Of a DNA stretch of 64,000 nucleotides, positions 9,401 through 18,524 are shown piece after piece. The notes beneath the pieces are model-generated. The model searched no databases, was not told the DNA's origin, and saw nothing but the letters and a program-made list of their open reading frames with translations. The stretch lies in the NCBI RefSeq assembly GCF_964204645.1, contig NC_134035.1, positions 10,726,501 to 10,790,500 on the forward strand, written 5' to 3'. This DNA is from Tubulanus polymorphus (lineage: Eukaryota; Nemertea; Palaeonemertea; Tubulaniformes; Tubulanidae). The stretch's first letter is position 1. Each line of letters begins with the position of its first letter. Both the position numbers and the translations under genes were made by a program.

Positions 9401-11451
9401 GACGTCTGGATAAAACAGTTTATGGTCTATTACCGAAACAACCGTCGAGCCGAGTGTCTATTGTTTTACTAAAGTTGAAATCGATTACACCTACCCGAAC
9501 ATAATGGTACGTTACAGTATTCCCAGCGTTTACCGGGATTCAGAGTATAACACCACGGTCCTTCAGGTTCATTATCCGGGTTCCTACAGTAATTCTCCGC
9601 TGTTGTCTTATCGTCCAGCTTCGAATATAACCTGTGTTTATGCGGTGTTTGTCTATCCCAGCGCTGACATTTCCAACCGCTTCGTGTTTCGCTCGTTTCG
9701 CCGCGATATTCAGCGCCTTTTTTACTGGTTTTACATTCACAGAACTCTATATCGCAGTACTCCCAGCGTTTACCGGGATTCAGAGTATAACACCACGGTC
9801 CGTCCGGTTCATTATCCGGGTTCCTGCAGTAATTCTCCGCTGTTGTCTTATCGACCAGCATCGAATATGCACTGTGATTATGCGGTGTTTGACTATCCCA
9901 GCGCTGACATTTCAAACCGCTTCGAGTCGTATTCGCTATGCCTTGATAATCGCGACCTGTCCGTGTAGTTTTACATTCAGGAGCCATCCCCGGACAGAAC
10001 CTTATATTACAGTACTCCCAGCGTGTATCGGGGTCCATCGTATAACACCAGGGTCCTAAAGGTTCATCATCAGGATTCCTGCAGTAATTGGAAGCTGTGC
10101 CCTGGTCGGAGAGCATATCGTAGCGGGTATGTTTATGAGGTGATTGAGAATTCCAGGCTTGACACTTTTTACCAGATTTTGTTTGGCCCAAACGTCCTCT
10201 GTATTCTTTACCGGTTGTGGTAGTTTTACAAGTTTCACCTGATTAAAGTAAATGTATTATCTCTATAATCTGATTCTTTGAACTGCGAAGCAGCGATCAT
10301 GGGTTTTCTGCCAATAATCGATCATTAAATTCTTCATTTTATTTTAGAAATAAATCGATGCGTAAACTATTTTATCGTTCTGGACACTGATAACAACTTT
10401 GACGTACAGTAATTGAACTGGCTAACACAACGAAAAATATTTCGAAAACTACGGTCGATCCAGAGTCTGACATTCTAAGACGTTTCCACGAAGCCATATC
10501 GCAGCGAAAACTGTCGATATGCTTTATGCTTTGATAAGAATGCTGACGAACAGTGACCTACCGGCTCTAATACAAAACAGTTTCTACTCATTCTGCCTTA
10601 ACTATTGACTATAAAATGATACTCGGGCTTTAATCCACATTCAAACCTCTTAGGAACAATATGTTCTTACGAGCAACGTTATACAACAAGAAACTTTCCA
10701 AGCCTATACATATCATTCAAAAGCCTTTAAAACCTATGCAAATGAATTTTAGACCCTCTGGGGGACGAACCGAGGAGTGAATCAAAATCAAGACACTCGG
10801 AATCTGTGGATATTGGGGTTAAAATCCTAGTAAATTCGGTAGATTTCCAAGAGCCATTGGCTTTAATTAACTTTTGGCGATTATCTGCTTCGAAAGGGGA
10901 CGGAAAATGATGATTATATTAGTCCGGAGAAAAGCAATAGGGTTTTTGTTAAAAGTATATAGCCCATTTTAAAGTGTCTATTCTAAGACAATATGTCAGT
11001 CACGATAGACTCTGAAGCCTGTATGCGAAAGAAAGGGAAAATACAAAAGATCGGTACCAAAATGAGTTCCGGGCTCGCTGTGGTTGCTGGGTTTCTTGCA
11101 ACGTTGATGGAATAGGAATCTGATTATATTGGTGTACGCTAAGCGCAAATCAATGACATAACTCCAAACATCGCCAATTCTAAACTGGCTTGAAGATGGG
11201 GTTGTGCGGCTCCAGTCGCTTCATATTGAAAGAAAGCAGGTTCACTTACTTGAAATTTAAGCCGAAAGCGGGGATTCAAAATTAACTATATTTTCCGTTT
11301 TCTTCGCATCCAGACGTTTTTAACCCCGCACAGAGCGCGTTGATGGCATCAAGTCTTTTCATCACAAACAACCTGTCAACTTACCTTCATCCTTGTCACA
11401 TAAAGCATTAGTCAACAGCAACGTAAATGTAAACAGACATTGCAAAATCAT
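3193..11451 (-). CDS. Kringle-domain Cys-loop ligand-gated ion channel subunit (complete, 11 exons)
   Basis: Exons in order of transcription: 11385-11451, 9495-10238, 9289-9405, 8339-8496, 7810-7854, 7602-7711, 6933-7122, 6114-6408, 4648-4767, 3928-4043, 3193-3456. Every junction is GT-AG and phase-matched, and the sum is 2226 nt: 741 codons plus TAA. The protein reads: signal peptide (1 to about 18); kringles at 26-104, 111-189 and 191-269; Thr/Ser/Pro stalk 271-309; extracellular ligand-binding domain about 310-540; M1 about 542-564; M2 about 574-594; M3 about 617-639; M4 about 720-741. It should be a plasma-membrane subunit of a pentameric channel with an added kringle ectodomain. The nearest channel relatives by exon layout are nicotinic, 5-HT3 and ZAC subunits. 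The agonist is unknown. The link between kringle and channel parts rests on intron phase, a single signal-peptide exon, and no alternative start or poly(A) signal between them. A transcript has not been seen. Confidence 0.82.
4736..5647. repeat. 38-bp minisatellite, about 24 copies, derived from the M2 exon boundary
   Basis: Near-identical 38-bp units (plus strand starting aacaggtaaatgagtatcat) run head to tail. Rare variants include aacatctg, aacatgaac and agcattcc. On the minus strand each unit reads as intron 3' end plus exon: pyrimidine-rich CATTTACCTGTTCCTGTTACAG-type acceptor, then TTGTTGGAATGATACTC, which encodes the start of M2. The unit at the low-coordinate edge is the real M2 exon start (acceptor AG at 4768-4769). 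The array therefore arose by amplifying the gene's own splice boundary into intron 8. Confidence 0.95.
5648..6002. other. Intron 8 remainder
   Basis: AT-rich intronic sequence between the minisatellite and the SINE piece. The open frame at 5623-5841 starts inside the repeat and shows no protein feature. Nothing else is seen. Confidence 0.5.
6003..6070 (+). mobile_element. tRNA-derived SINE fragment in intron 8
   Basis: Contains GCCATCAGGTTCGAATCC, with a pol III B box (GGTTCGAATCC), followed by TGCCGAGGAAGGATG. It shares this block with the two copies at 12.0 and 12.3 kb. It is only a short piece, in the intron just downstream (minus sense) of exon 8. Confidence 0.55.
6933..8496 (-). CDS. 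Exons 4-7: ligand-binding domain of the channel
   Basis: Exons 8339-8496, 7810-7854, 7602-7711 and 6933-7122 cover residues 310-477. The first has RLITDLMKDYETNIRP, the N-terminal helix signature of Cys-loop receptors. The second is a 45-nt micro-exon and the third is 110 nt, the same sizes and phases as exons 3 and 4 of vertebrate nicotinic and 5-HT3 genes. They give VWKDSRLSWDPKKYG (loop D Trp379) and IWKP. The last has the Cys-loop C449-C463, CAISKYRFPFDVHKC, with canonical 13-residue spacing and FPFD. Departures: loop A has His413 where nicotinic receptors have Tyr, and there is no loop B Trp after the Cys-loop. Canonical acetylcholine binding is therefore unlikely. Confidence 0.88.
7335..7432. 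repeat. (ACAT)-rich imperfect microsatellite
   Basis: Degenerate runs of ACATAC/ATAC lie within the intron between exons 6 and 7. The apparent frames across it are low-complexity artefacts. Confidence 0.5.
9289..9405 (-). CDS. Exon 3: Thr/Ser/Pro-rich stalk
   Basis: A 117-nt exon, phase 1 to phase 1, lies between acceptor TTTTATCCAG and donor CCC|GTAAGA. It encodes residues 271-309, rich in Thr, Ser and Pro, with TTTEPSS and TTEPTTNP. This is the composition of a mucin-like O-glycosylated spacer. Its phase-1 donor matches the phase-1 acceptor of the first channel exon, which corresponds to the ancestral exon 1/exon 2 boundary of nicotinic receptor genes. Confidence 0.75.
9495..10238 (-). CDS. 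Exon 2: three kringle domains
   Basis: One 744-nt exon (phase 1 at both ends) encodes three kringles of 79 residues, each with the six canonical cysteines: 26/48/75/87/99/104, 111/133/160/172/184/189 and 191/213/240/252/264/269. All carry NYCRNPD, GPWCYT and RWEYC. The plasminogen-type lysine-binding positions look kept: an acidic pair (PDDE in K1, PDNE in K2 and K3), Trp in GPWC, and Arg-Trp before the fifth Cys. Ligand binding is therefore plausible but inferred. K2 and K3 abut with one residue between them and are almost identical at DNA level, indicating recent duplication; K1 is more diverged. Possible N-glycosylation sites are at N125 and N143. No protease domain follows. Confidence 0.93.
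10239..11384 (-). other. Intron 1 of the kringle channel gene
   Basis: It runs from donor GTAAGT at 11384 to acceptor TTTAATCAG ending at 10239. It contains no other exon I can support. Confidence 0.6.
11385..11451 (-). CDS. Exon 1: signal peptide of the kringle channel
   Basis: ATG at 11451-11449 opens 22 codons beginning MILQCLFTFTLLLTNALCDK, a classic signal peptide with a hydrophobic core at residues 2-13 and likely cleavage near residue 18. The donor GAAG|GTAAGT leaves phase 1. This matches the phase-1 acceptor at 10239-10240, joining as Gly23. No other signal-peptide exon ending in phase 1 was found between here and the channel exons. Confidence 0.75.
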
Positions 11452-11659
11452 CTTCTTTTGTATGGACGTTTTTTTTAGAAAATCTCCTCGCGAACGCTCG
11501 ACGCCTACTCGTCCAGCGCGATCAGCCACACTTCTACAGTTTGCCGAGTATACGATTTTCTATGTCACAATCTATTAAGTGTATTACGGAAACAATATTC
11601 TATTGTTTGCGCTGGAATTTTATCATCCACTTTGAAACTGTGTAGGCCAAAGGGATCAG

Positions 11660-11675
11660 ACATCTATATATAGTA
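11660..11675 (-). promoter_or_regulatory. Possible TATA box of the kringle channel gene
   Basis: Minus-strand TACTATATATAGATG lies about 214 nt upstream of the start codon, consistent with a 5' UTR of about 180 nt. There is no other support; AT-rich sequence gives such matches by chance. Confidence 0.2.
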
Positions 11676-12020
11676 AATAAGCAGCGTATATTCGAAATAA
11701 AAATCTCGCCCGATCGAGACATTAATGATTCTGAAGTTTTATAGTCTTATGTCAGGAAATATTTTTTTTCTAGAATTAGAAAGTATTCATATATACAGCA
11801 ATCTTCATCACCGTACCCGAGTCAGTGTATACACAAGTGATAAGGATGTAGCCCGTACAGAAAGTAAAACTAATGCGGTTGTTAGCGTTGATTGACTTCA
11901 CGGTAGTAAAAGAGAAACGATGATCTTCGATAAGTCGGTAATTCGTATTCCTCGTTGGCGTCTTTGATTCGGTATCGGATACCGAATACTACACAGTACG
12001 TACAGCGTAGGTGTTAACAT

Positions 12021-12131
12021 ACGTCAACTCGTCCTCCCTCTGCAGGGACTCGAACCTGATGGCATCGCTACACTCAGCCACGGCACGAACCCCTGCATCA
12101 GTAGACCGGGTGCGCAGGTACATGCGCAGCT
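12021..12131 (-). mobile_element. tRNA-derived SINE copy A
   Basis: Read on the minus strand it gives TGCGCATGTACCTGCGCAC, then GGGGTTCGTGCCGTGGCTGA (A-box-like), then GCGATGCCATCAGGTTCGAG (B box GGTTCGAGTCC at 12046-12056) and CCCTGCAGAGGGAGGA. It matches copy B at 12271-12378 in opposite orientation. Confidence 0.65.
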
Positions 12132-12270
12132 TTCCGAACGAAAACTGGCGGCACCAATCAGATTGCTCGTTGTATAATCGTTGAGGCAAATTTCAAGGAA
12201 GAACTATAAATGGGAAAACCCGGGCTAAAATAAAACGGGATTTCTGATTGGCTAAAAATCGCATCATCTG

Positions 12271-12378
12271 AACTGCGCGTGTATCTGCGCACACGGTCGA
12301 TTATGGCAGGGTTTCGTGCCGTGGCAATCTCGATGCCATCAGGTTCGAATCCCTGCCGGGGGAGGATGACGTCAACTA
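12271..12378 (+). mobile_element. tRNA-derived SINE copy B
   Basis: Plus-strand counterpart of copy A: TGCGCGTGTATCTGCGCAC, GGGTTTCGTGCCGTGGCAA, GATGCCATCAGGTTCGAATC, CCTGCCGGGGGAGGATGACG. About 140 bp separates the two copies, so a transcript across both could fold into a hairpin with arms of about 100 bp. Confidence 0.65.
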
Positions 12379-12692
12379 CGCTACACTGACTGGAGCATTT
12401 CCCGAATCAAAACAACAACAACAAATAAAAAAAAAAACAAAATGGACAACGCGCGCATTTTCTTTCGTATTAAAATCGTTTTATTCGTTTCAAAAATATC
12501 TTCCATCAGAATTCCGGCGCAAAAACATAAAACGAAACCCGAAACAAAAAATTTGCCTGATTATTTCCTTCTCTCCTGGCGCCTTTGAAATATTGTCTTT
12601 TTTCGCGAATGGAATACGTGATAATCGAATAATAATCGGCGTTACTCGGCGTAAATTCTCTGAGGGTGAATCGGCAGAAACGAACGTTCGGC

Positions 12693-12708
12693 GGGGGGGG
12701 GGGGGGGG
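12693..12708 (+). repeat. Run of 16 G
   Basis: An uninterrupted homopolymer of G. Its length may vary through slippage, or be an assembly artefact. A second G run of about 10 lies near 29465. Confidence 0.9.
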
Positions 12709-12957
12709 TATTAACGATATTAGCTACAGTTGAGGAGATAGACACAAAAACAGTTCATGGTTACTAAATCCGTTTTAATAAATTGAATGCGGTTTCGGAA
12801 TAAAACTAGGTTGCTATAGCTGTGATTATACATCATAGACATATTCGATCATATTTTGCACATTCAATTTCAATATTATGCAGAGAACCCGTACTTTTAT
12901 TGATAATTGCGTATAATCTAGCATAATTGAGATCGAATCCACGGTAAGGTAGCTCAT

Positions 12958-13140
12958 TTTGTGGCCGATTCGGGCCGTGTTAAAGAAAAAAAAGTGACAC
13001 CTCTACCGATTAGTAACACAAAAAAAATTTCTCTTCGACGCGGCTTACGTGGCGATAGGATAGATTTTCGTGTTAAGAATTGGTGGGGATCGAGTCTCGT
13101 ATTCCTTGTTTCAATACGGCCCGAATCGGCGGCCATTTTG
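12958..13140 (+). repeat. Dispersed repeat with GGCCGATTCGGGCC-type ends
   Basis: It begins TGGCCGATTCGGGCCGTGT and ends with the near reverse complement ACGGCCCGAATCGGCGGCCA. The right half (TTGGTGGGGATCGAGTCTCG through the end) has a counterpart at 29045-29095. It is probably a non-autonomous inverted-repeat element. The two open frames across it (one per strand) are by-products of its symmetry. Confidence 0.5.
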
Positions 13141-14110
13141 CGTACGCGGCTGGCGAACTTTTTTACTAATGATACGAAGCGATGAAGATGGCCGCCGTAT
13201 CGTCTATTCATCAGCACCCTTTTGTTGTCGTCGTGGTTTACGAGGTTGATGATAAAACCTCGAGGGAAATCACCGGACACCACTAGATGATTCGATAGCG
13301 TCGCCGCGGCCGCCGCTCATGTCTCACCGTGTATACCTGCGGGTTTATATCGTTTTTTGCCGCTAGTCAACAAATCGCTAATCCCCTCGCTCAATTTATG
13401 ATCGGTTGAACGCGCGCTAGGACTAATCATCGGAATGATTAGGATAGCTTTATCGTTGGAGAATATTTATGGGCGCTAACGGTATCCAAAACCTATTGTT
13501 GTTCTCGTCATTATTGGCGTATCGTATATGAGTGAAGATATTGTTGATGAACCTCGGTGACTTTCGTTTTCCGCAATGATCCAGCATTTACAAAAAACCG
13601 TTCTCAGTAGAAGTAAACAAGATGATGGCGTTTGTCTCGATGAAGGTGCGGCCGATCGCAATAAAAACGCAATAAAAACGTGTTAAGTGCCAGTGGGAAG
13701 AAAGTATAATCAAAATAACCGGAATGAATATTGGGTGCATCGGAAAATGGGGCTTTGTTGATACTTTATTCAAATAAGAAGCTTCGAAATGCTGATGAAC
13801 AGAATGATAAAATACGTTTGATAGTCCAAGCTCCACAGAGCAGCTAGAAGCCGGCATTGTCGGTTGTATCCCAATGACGACGTCACTGAATTAGTAACTA
13901 TCCCGCCGCGAATCCCGTCAGCCGGAACGTCCGTATTTAACGATGACGTCATCGCGACGCGTGTGGCAGTATCGATGACGTCACCAACGACGGACACGCC
14001 CAGAGGAAGGGCGGAGGTGATAAGCGGTCTGTTCAGGGTAAATTGTATTGTTTTTCCGACTCGCCGCGCGCGAGTAGACACAGTCGAAACGTGATCAGAT
14101 CCCCGCGACG
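13141..14110. other. CpG-containing stretch with several CRE-like sites
   Basis: No protein recognised; antiparallel open frames at 13770-14114 (minus) and 13864-14094 (plus) share no family signature. The palindrome TGACGTCA occurs at about 13943, with TGACGTCA-like cores near 13877 and 13976. The stretch is rich in CG dinucleotides (CGCCGCGGCCGCCG near 13305). It could be a promoter or CpG-rich control region, but no attached gene is identified. Confidence 0.35.
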
Positions 14111-14425
14111 ACATTTACTCGCTATGGCCGGTCCGAACGTCGCGCACCAGTCACAAGCTACCAGATATCTCTCCAACAGTTTGTGGTTTAATCTGGAAAA
14201 TAAATTTCGACGCTTCGTTATTGTGTGTTACTTTTTTAACTGTCGACCTGATAATGCAATTAATACAAATGAAAACAGATAGTACTCAGTAGGTTATATG
14301 ATTTCATTTGGAATTATTGTTATTACTGTTATTGTATAAAAAGTTACAGAGCGCCATATTCCTAAAGTGCAAAATAAAATTCGGCAATACGACATAATCA
14401 ACAGAGCAATTACGTAAAATGTTTT

Positions 14426-14532
14426 CTATAAAGTCTCCAATGACGACTTATAAGCATTTAACGAGCTTGCCTACTTTATGTCGATAGGCAGCGCGTTCCA
14501 CAGAAGAGGTGCCGATCGTGCCACGAGTTTTC
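14426..14532 (-). pseudogene. LINE reverse-transcriptase C-terminus, dead fragment
   Basis: Minus-strand translation reads KLVARSAPLLWNALPIDIK, stop, ASSLNAYKSSLETL, stop. The RSAPLLWNALP block followed by L..YKS.L.T is the typical C-terminal tail of CR1/L2-type non-LTR retrotransposon polymerases. Two in-frame stops make it inactive. Downstream (toward 14330) is a short ATAATAACA tail, as expected at such 3' ends. Confidence 0.65.
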
Positions 14533-15051
14533 GCTACTTGTGCACTTAAAGTATATAATGTACATGTATGTATCTATAACTTTGATACCTCAAAAAACTA
14601 ACAATAAGGGCAGTGCTAAAAGCAAATGTTGTACAGGAAAATTTGATGTTTTGAATACTCCTCGGCCGCAAGTTGTTAACATCTATTGAAGCGGAGCTTG
14701 GAGATTTCTATGTTTCTTTATCCTGTAATTTCAATTGTTCCATTTTCTAAACTGATCAGTCCCCCACCTGACTCCAGTGGGTGTGATTTAGTTTGTTACG
14801 GAGCTTTCTACAACCGGCCGCTCAGCTTTTACGGCAAATAATCTTAAGATTTGAAAAAAAAATATAGCTTCATCGGGCAAATGAAAAAATGCACCCGATG
14901 ATGTTACTACGGGTTAGTAGCGAAGGCTCGTAGTTTCAAATAGAATCGGTTTTACCTATATACACAGTACGACCCGTTTTCACGTGTATTGATTTGATAT
15001 CACGGTAACAGTAAAACACGGCTTTCCTCTATACGACTCATCAGTTACATG

Positions 15052-15215
15052 TTTAATTATCATTATCATTATCATCATTATTGTTATTGTTATTGATATT
15101 TACTATTATCTATTATTATTTCATGTTATTATTTATCATTATTATTAATTTTATTGTTACAACTCGTTGCTACTATCATTACCATTATCATTATCATTAT
15201 CATCCTTTAGTGTAA
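15052..15215 (+). repeat. Imperfect (ATT/ATC)n low-complexity tract
   Basis: Interspersed TCATTATCATTATCATC and TTATTGTTATTG runs. It could be an expanded tail of an old retroelement; nothing coding is present. Confidence 0.6.
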
Positions 15216-15723
15216 TTATCAGTTTATGTGCTTCTATTAATTTTTGATCACCGTCAATGTCACTGTCATTTCAATAACAATTGTAATTGCTTGTAATGTC
15301 CTCTGGACCTTAGCATGTATTTATTTTGTATATACCATTGAGTTGTTTAATAAGATTAATTTGTACTTCAAAGTAACATGTTTGATATATTGTTAATTAA
15401 TGCCATTTTGCCTTACGGGCATGGGAACCTAACCAGGACATTACCCATATCTTCTCTATCATTGTATAATGGTGTAATCTCGCCAATTTGTTCGTTTTCT
15501 CGATAAGGTCAAACGATCTTGAAGAAGTTTTTAGAAAGGTTTCAAATTGGAATTTATATCTTCTTTATAATTTCTTGATCTCACAGTCGGTAGTTCTATT
15601 GTAGACAACGTGCCTCGATTTCCATCTTGCAATTGCCTATACTTATCTTTGTAGTAGGATGTAAAATGTCTACAATTATTTCATTTTCTGTTTATTTCTC
15701 GTTATAACCAAACGTTTACTTAC

Positions 15724-15818
15724 TCTCCAATGTCAACGGTTGTTCTCGACTGGCCGTCCTCGATCATTATTAAGAGTAAGCCCAGCGTTATTATGCCTAC
15801 GATTGTCAAGGTTTTCAT
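15724..15818 (-). CDS. Signal-peptide exon of an unidentified secreted protein
   Basis: ATG at 15818-15816 gives 31 codons beginning MKTLTIVGIITLGLLLIM and continuing IEDGQSRTTVDIG. The exon ends at donor GGAGA|GTAAGT (phase 2). Lys plus a long aliphatic core and a polar region make a convincing signal peptide with cleavage near residue 22-25. TTTTATTTCTAG directly precedes the ATG and could be an acceptor, so this may be a second exon with the start codon at its edge. Downstream exons should lie at lower coordinates with phase-2 acceptors, but I could not identify one. It could also be a leftover 5' exon of a broken gene. Confidence 0.5.
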
Positions 15819-16025
15819 CTAGAAATAAAAGAAAAACACACATGAACAAGAATGAGACGACATAGCGACAGTTTTAACGATTCAGTCGAAATGGAGAAAA
15901 CAGAATGATCATAGATTTAGTTATGCTACAATACGATGTAATGATAAATTGTTTTTTTTTCTAATGCTATGATGTAACGAATTTCAACGCGTCGATATGA
16001 TGACGAATATGATGATGGACGATAA

Positions 16026-16496
16026 TTGCTCCATGAAACCAGCAATATTCACTACAAACCTGAATTCCATCCCTTTTCTGGATCTGGTTCATGTTTGATA
16101 TCGGTAGAACTAATTAAAACCTACTCGAATTCAACGACTGGTTTGCGTGTACAAGTTGCCGAACGAACAAAACCACTTCATGTAAGCATTTTCAAAAAAA
16201 AGAGTGTTCGCAATACAGATCCGCTATCGGCGCAACCCTTCACTGAAAGTGCGTTCGAGGTGACAAGCTTGTCGCCGAATACCGTCGTAAAACTAGGTTC
16301 AATAAAATTAGATTTTAGAATCTCGTCATTTTGCGCAATAGCTCTTAGAAAAATACGCCGCACTTTGAAAATCGTATTACCTATTTCACTATCAGCCATC
16401 GAGGCGACATCAAAAGCATCCAAAAATCTACAGAAAAAATGGATTTTCGGTTTAGGGTTTGACCGGCGTACAAAACACGTGCACCGATCGAATTAA
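16026..16496 (+). other. Longest non-repeat open frame outside known genes; coding status unclear
   Basis: A 156-codon frame (plus) overlaps an antiparallel 81-codon frame at 16178-16423. The minus frame has a good acceptor before it (CATTTTTTCTGTAG) and reads LDAFDVASMADSEIG and VRRIFLRAIAQNDEILKSNF. Neither matches a family I recognise. Either could be an exon, a decayed gene or chance. Confidence 0.2.
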
Positions 16497-17362
16497 CCGA
16501 GTTTGAGTTCATAAAAATCGTGGTGTAATTCGAATTCTCGGTATAGAATTCATATATGACGCGTATGAAATATTGACGGATTTGTAGAGGCACTTTTCAC
16601 ACCCGTCTGACGCGAAACTCAAGTACCTTTCAATATAACACATTAATCCGACGAGTAGCTCAATTTTTTCCCACTGGAGTGGATGATAAAGCCTTACTCA
16701 GCATTCAAAATGTTCAAACAAAAAATTTTCAAAGTTTTTAAACTATTCGAAGTAATAAAACGTTATAATCAACATCGTCTAAATCGATACGTCGAGTTCC
16801 GACCGATCAAAAAATAGGCCAAATAAAAGACTAAGTCGACCTTCCTTTTTACCATGACGCAACTTGTTAACGCGAAAGAAAAAAAAAGAAATTGGAAAAA
16901 GTATACACACATTATCGACGGGAAATGCCCGCACAAAGCGGCCTGTGAGGTCTATACTCGTGTATGTAATTACCGCGGGAGTGGACTTTTTGTTGCGAAA
17001 TGATACTCGAAGGACCCGAAACACGACACCAGGCTTTTTATCATGCTTGTCGTGCGCAAAATCTGGTCAGATTCTGACCAGTCTTTTGATGAACGAGGAA
17101 TATACGGTTGCGGTACGCCGACATAACCGACATCGTCGCCTATATACGGGTATAAATATTCATTCTTTGTGCAAGGCTTCAAAAAGAAACCCACCGTACC
17201 GTATCAAATCGACTGTATGTTGTATGTAGAAAATGCTGGGAAATCATGAATTTATACATATATCTTTTTCACTGTCATAAGAACTGCTCGAGTTGCTCAA
17301 GTCAATCTTTGAATTCGTACTTATATTTTTTCATAGATCTTAGGAAGAGAGTTCAAATATCC

Positions 17363-17586
17363 GAATAACCATAGAAGCGATAACATTAAAAACCTCATTT
17401 TCTAATGAGTAAATACAGTTTATTCACACGAACGTTTTCGGGATCATATCCCCTCATCAGGTGAAATACAAGTGAAATACAAGTGAATTTGAAAAATAAC
17501 GATGATCCCGAAAACGTTCGTGTGAATAAACTGTATTTACTCATTAGAAAATGAGGTTTTTAATGTTATCGCTTCTATGGTTATTC
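17363..17586. repeat. Inverted repeat, 85-bp arms, 54-bp spacer
   Basis: The left arm 17363-17447 (GAATAACCATAGAAGCGATA and onward) is the exact reverse complement of 17502-17586. Read on the minus strand, the junction of spacer and left arm contains CACCTGATGAGGGGATATGA followed by TCCCGAAAACG. That is, CTGATGA, a short stem and GAAA, the order of the hammerhead ribozyme core. Such motifs occur in Penelope-like and other retroelement ends. Near-perfect arm identity means recent origin or gene conversion. Confidence 0.85.
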
Positions 17587-17870
17587 CTATATTTTTTCAA
17601 TACAGATGATTACACGAAACACGGCCAAAAACACAACTCACAAACGATCGAAATTGAGTGTCAGATTATAATATTGATATAGAGTTAGACTATATTGTCT
17701 TTTCTCAGTGCAAGTAATTCGAATGCCTCCCAAGTTCTAAATTGACCAGATAAACTGATAATCCCATGTTTGACTATATCTAGTTACACAGTACAGCATG
17801 AGTACTGAATCGTGTGAGGTTGCTTGTTTTCGTTCTTAACTTACCAGGCGCCGGGGAGAGACTCAATTTA

Positions 17871-18028
17871 GAGAGGGAGAGAGGGAGAGAGGGAGAGAGG
17901 GAGAGAGGGAGAGAGGGAGAGAGGGAGAGAGGGAGAGAGGGAGAGAGGGAGAGAGGGAGAGAGGGAGAGAGGGAGAGGGAGAGGGAGAGGGAGAGGGAGA
18001 GGGAGAGGGAGAGGGAGAGGGAGAGAAA
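17871..18028 (+). repeat. (GGGAGAGA)n then (GGGAGA)n microsatellite
   Basis: Eight-base units change to six-base units at about 17970. It is purine-only on the plus strand, with triplex or GAGA-factor potential. Just left of it, minus-strand CGCCTG|GTAAGT resembles a splice donor, but no exon is supported. The Arg-Glu-Gly frame across it is an artefact. Confidence 0.9.
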
Positions 18029-18524
18029 GTTGGTGTAATTATATGACTGATATGATCATATTAATCTTCACATTTAACAAGTATATATATATACATATAC
18101 ATGGCACTGATTCTCAGACATCTCAGTCGTGTCGGTTCATCGTTATCTCATACGCCGTCGACGCTAATCTAATCCGACGATTCAGTCGGAGCGCAGTCGG
18201 AGCGACCGAGTGTTTCGGCAGCTTTCTTCTACAGTTTGAAAAATAACGAGACAACTGACGTCACATAGTGACAAGCCCCGAATCGCGCCAGTACAAAAAA
18301 GCCGAGCTTTAACGGAGACACCATCGAAACGATTAGAGAAAGTGTCCTTAAACTGGGTGATGCGTATTTACAAATAAATCATGACAGTACATGTCATTTT
18401 CTATGAAGATGAAATACTTGTTGTAATGCTAGTTCTTCATCTGGAACAAACAGACTGAGATAACTGATACCTGGTGCTTAGCTCGATAAAGATCATCTTT
18501 TGTGTTCATCTGTTGATACAGTTA

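Noticed and set aside
9504-10223. Plus-strand open frames opposite the kringle exon
   Set aside because: Antisense shadows of the kringle coding sequence; the minus strand has the domain, cysteines and splice sites.
13770-14114. Antiparallel open frames as genes
   Set aside because: No family similarity, splice context or start context; sequence is CG-rich with repeated ACGTCA that avoids stops.
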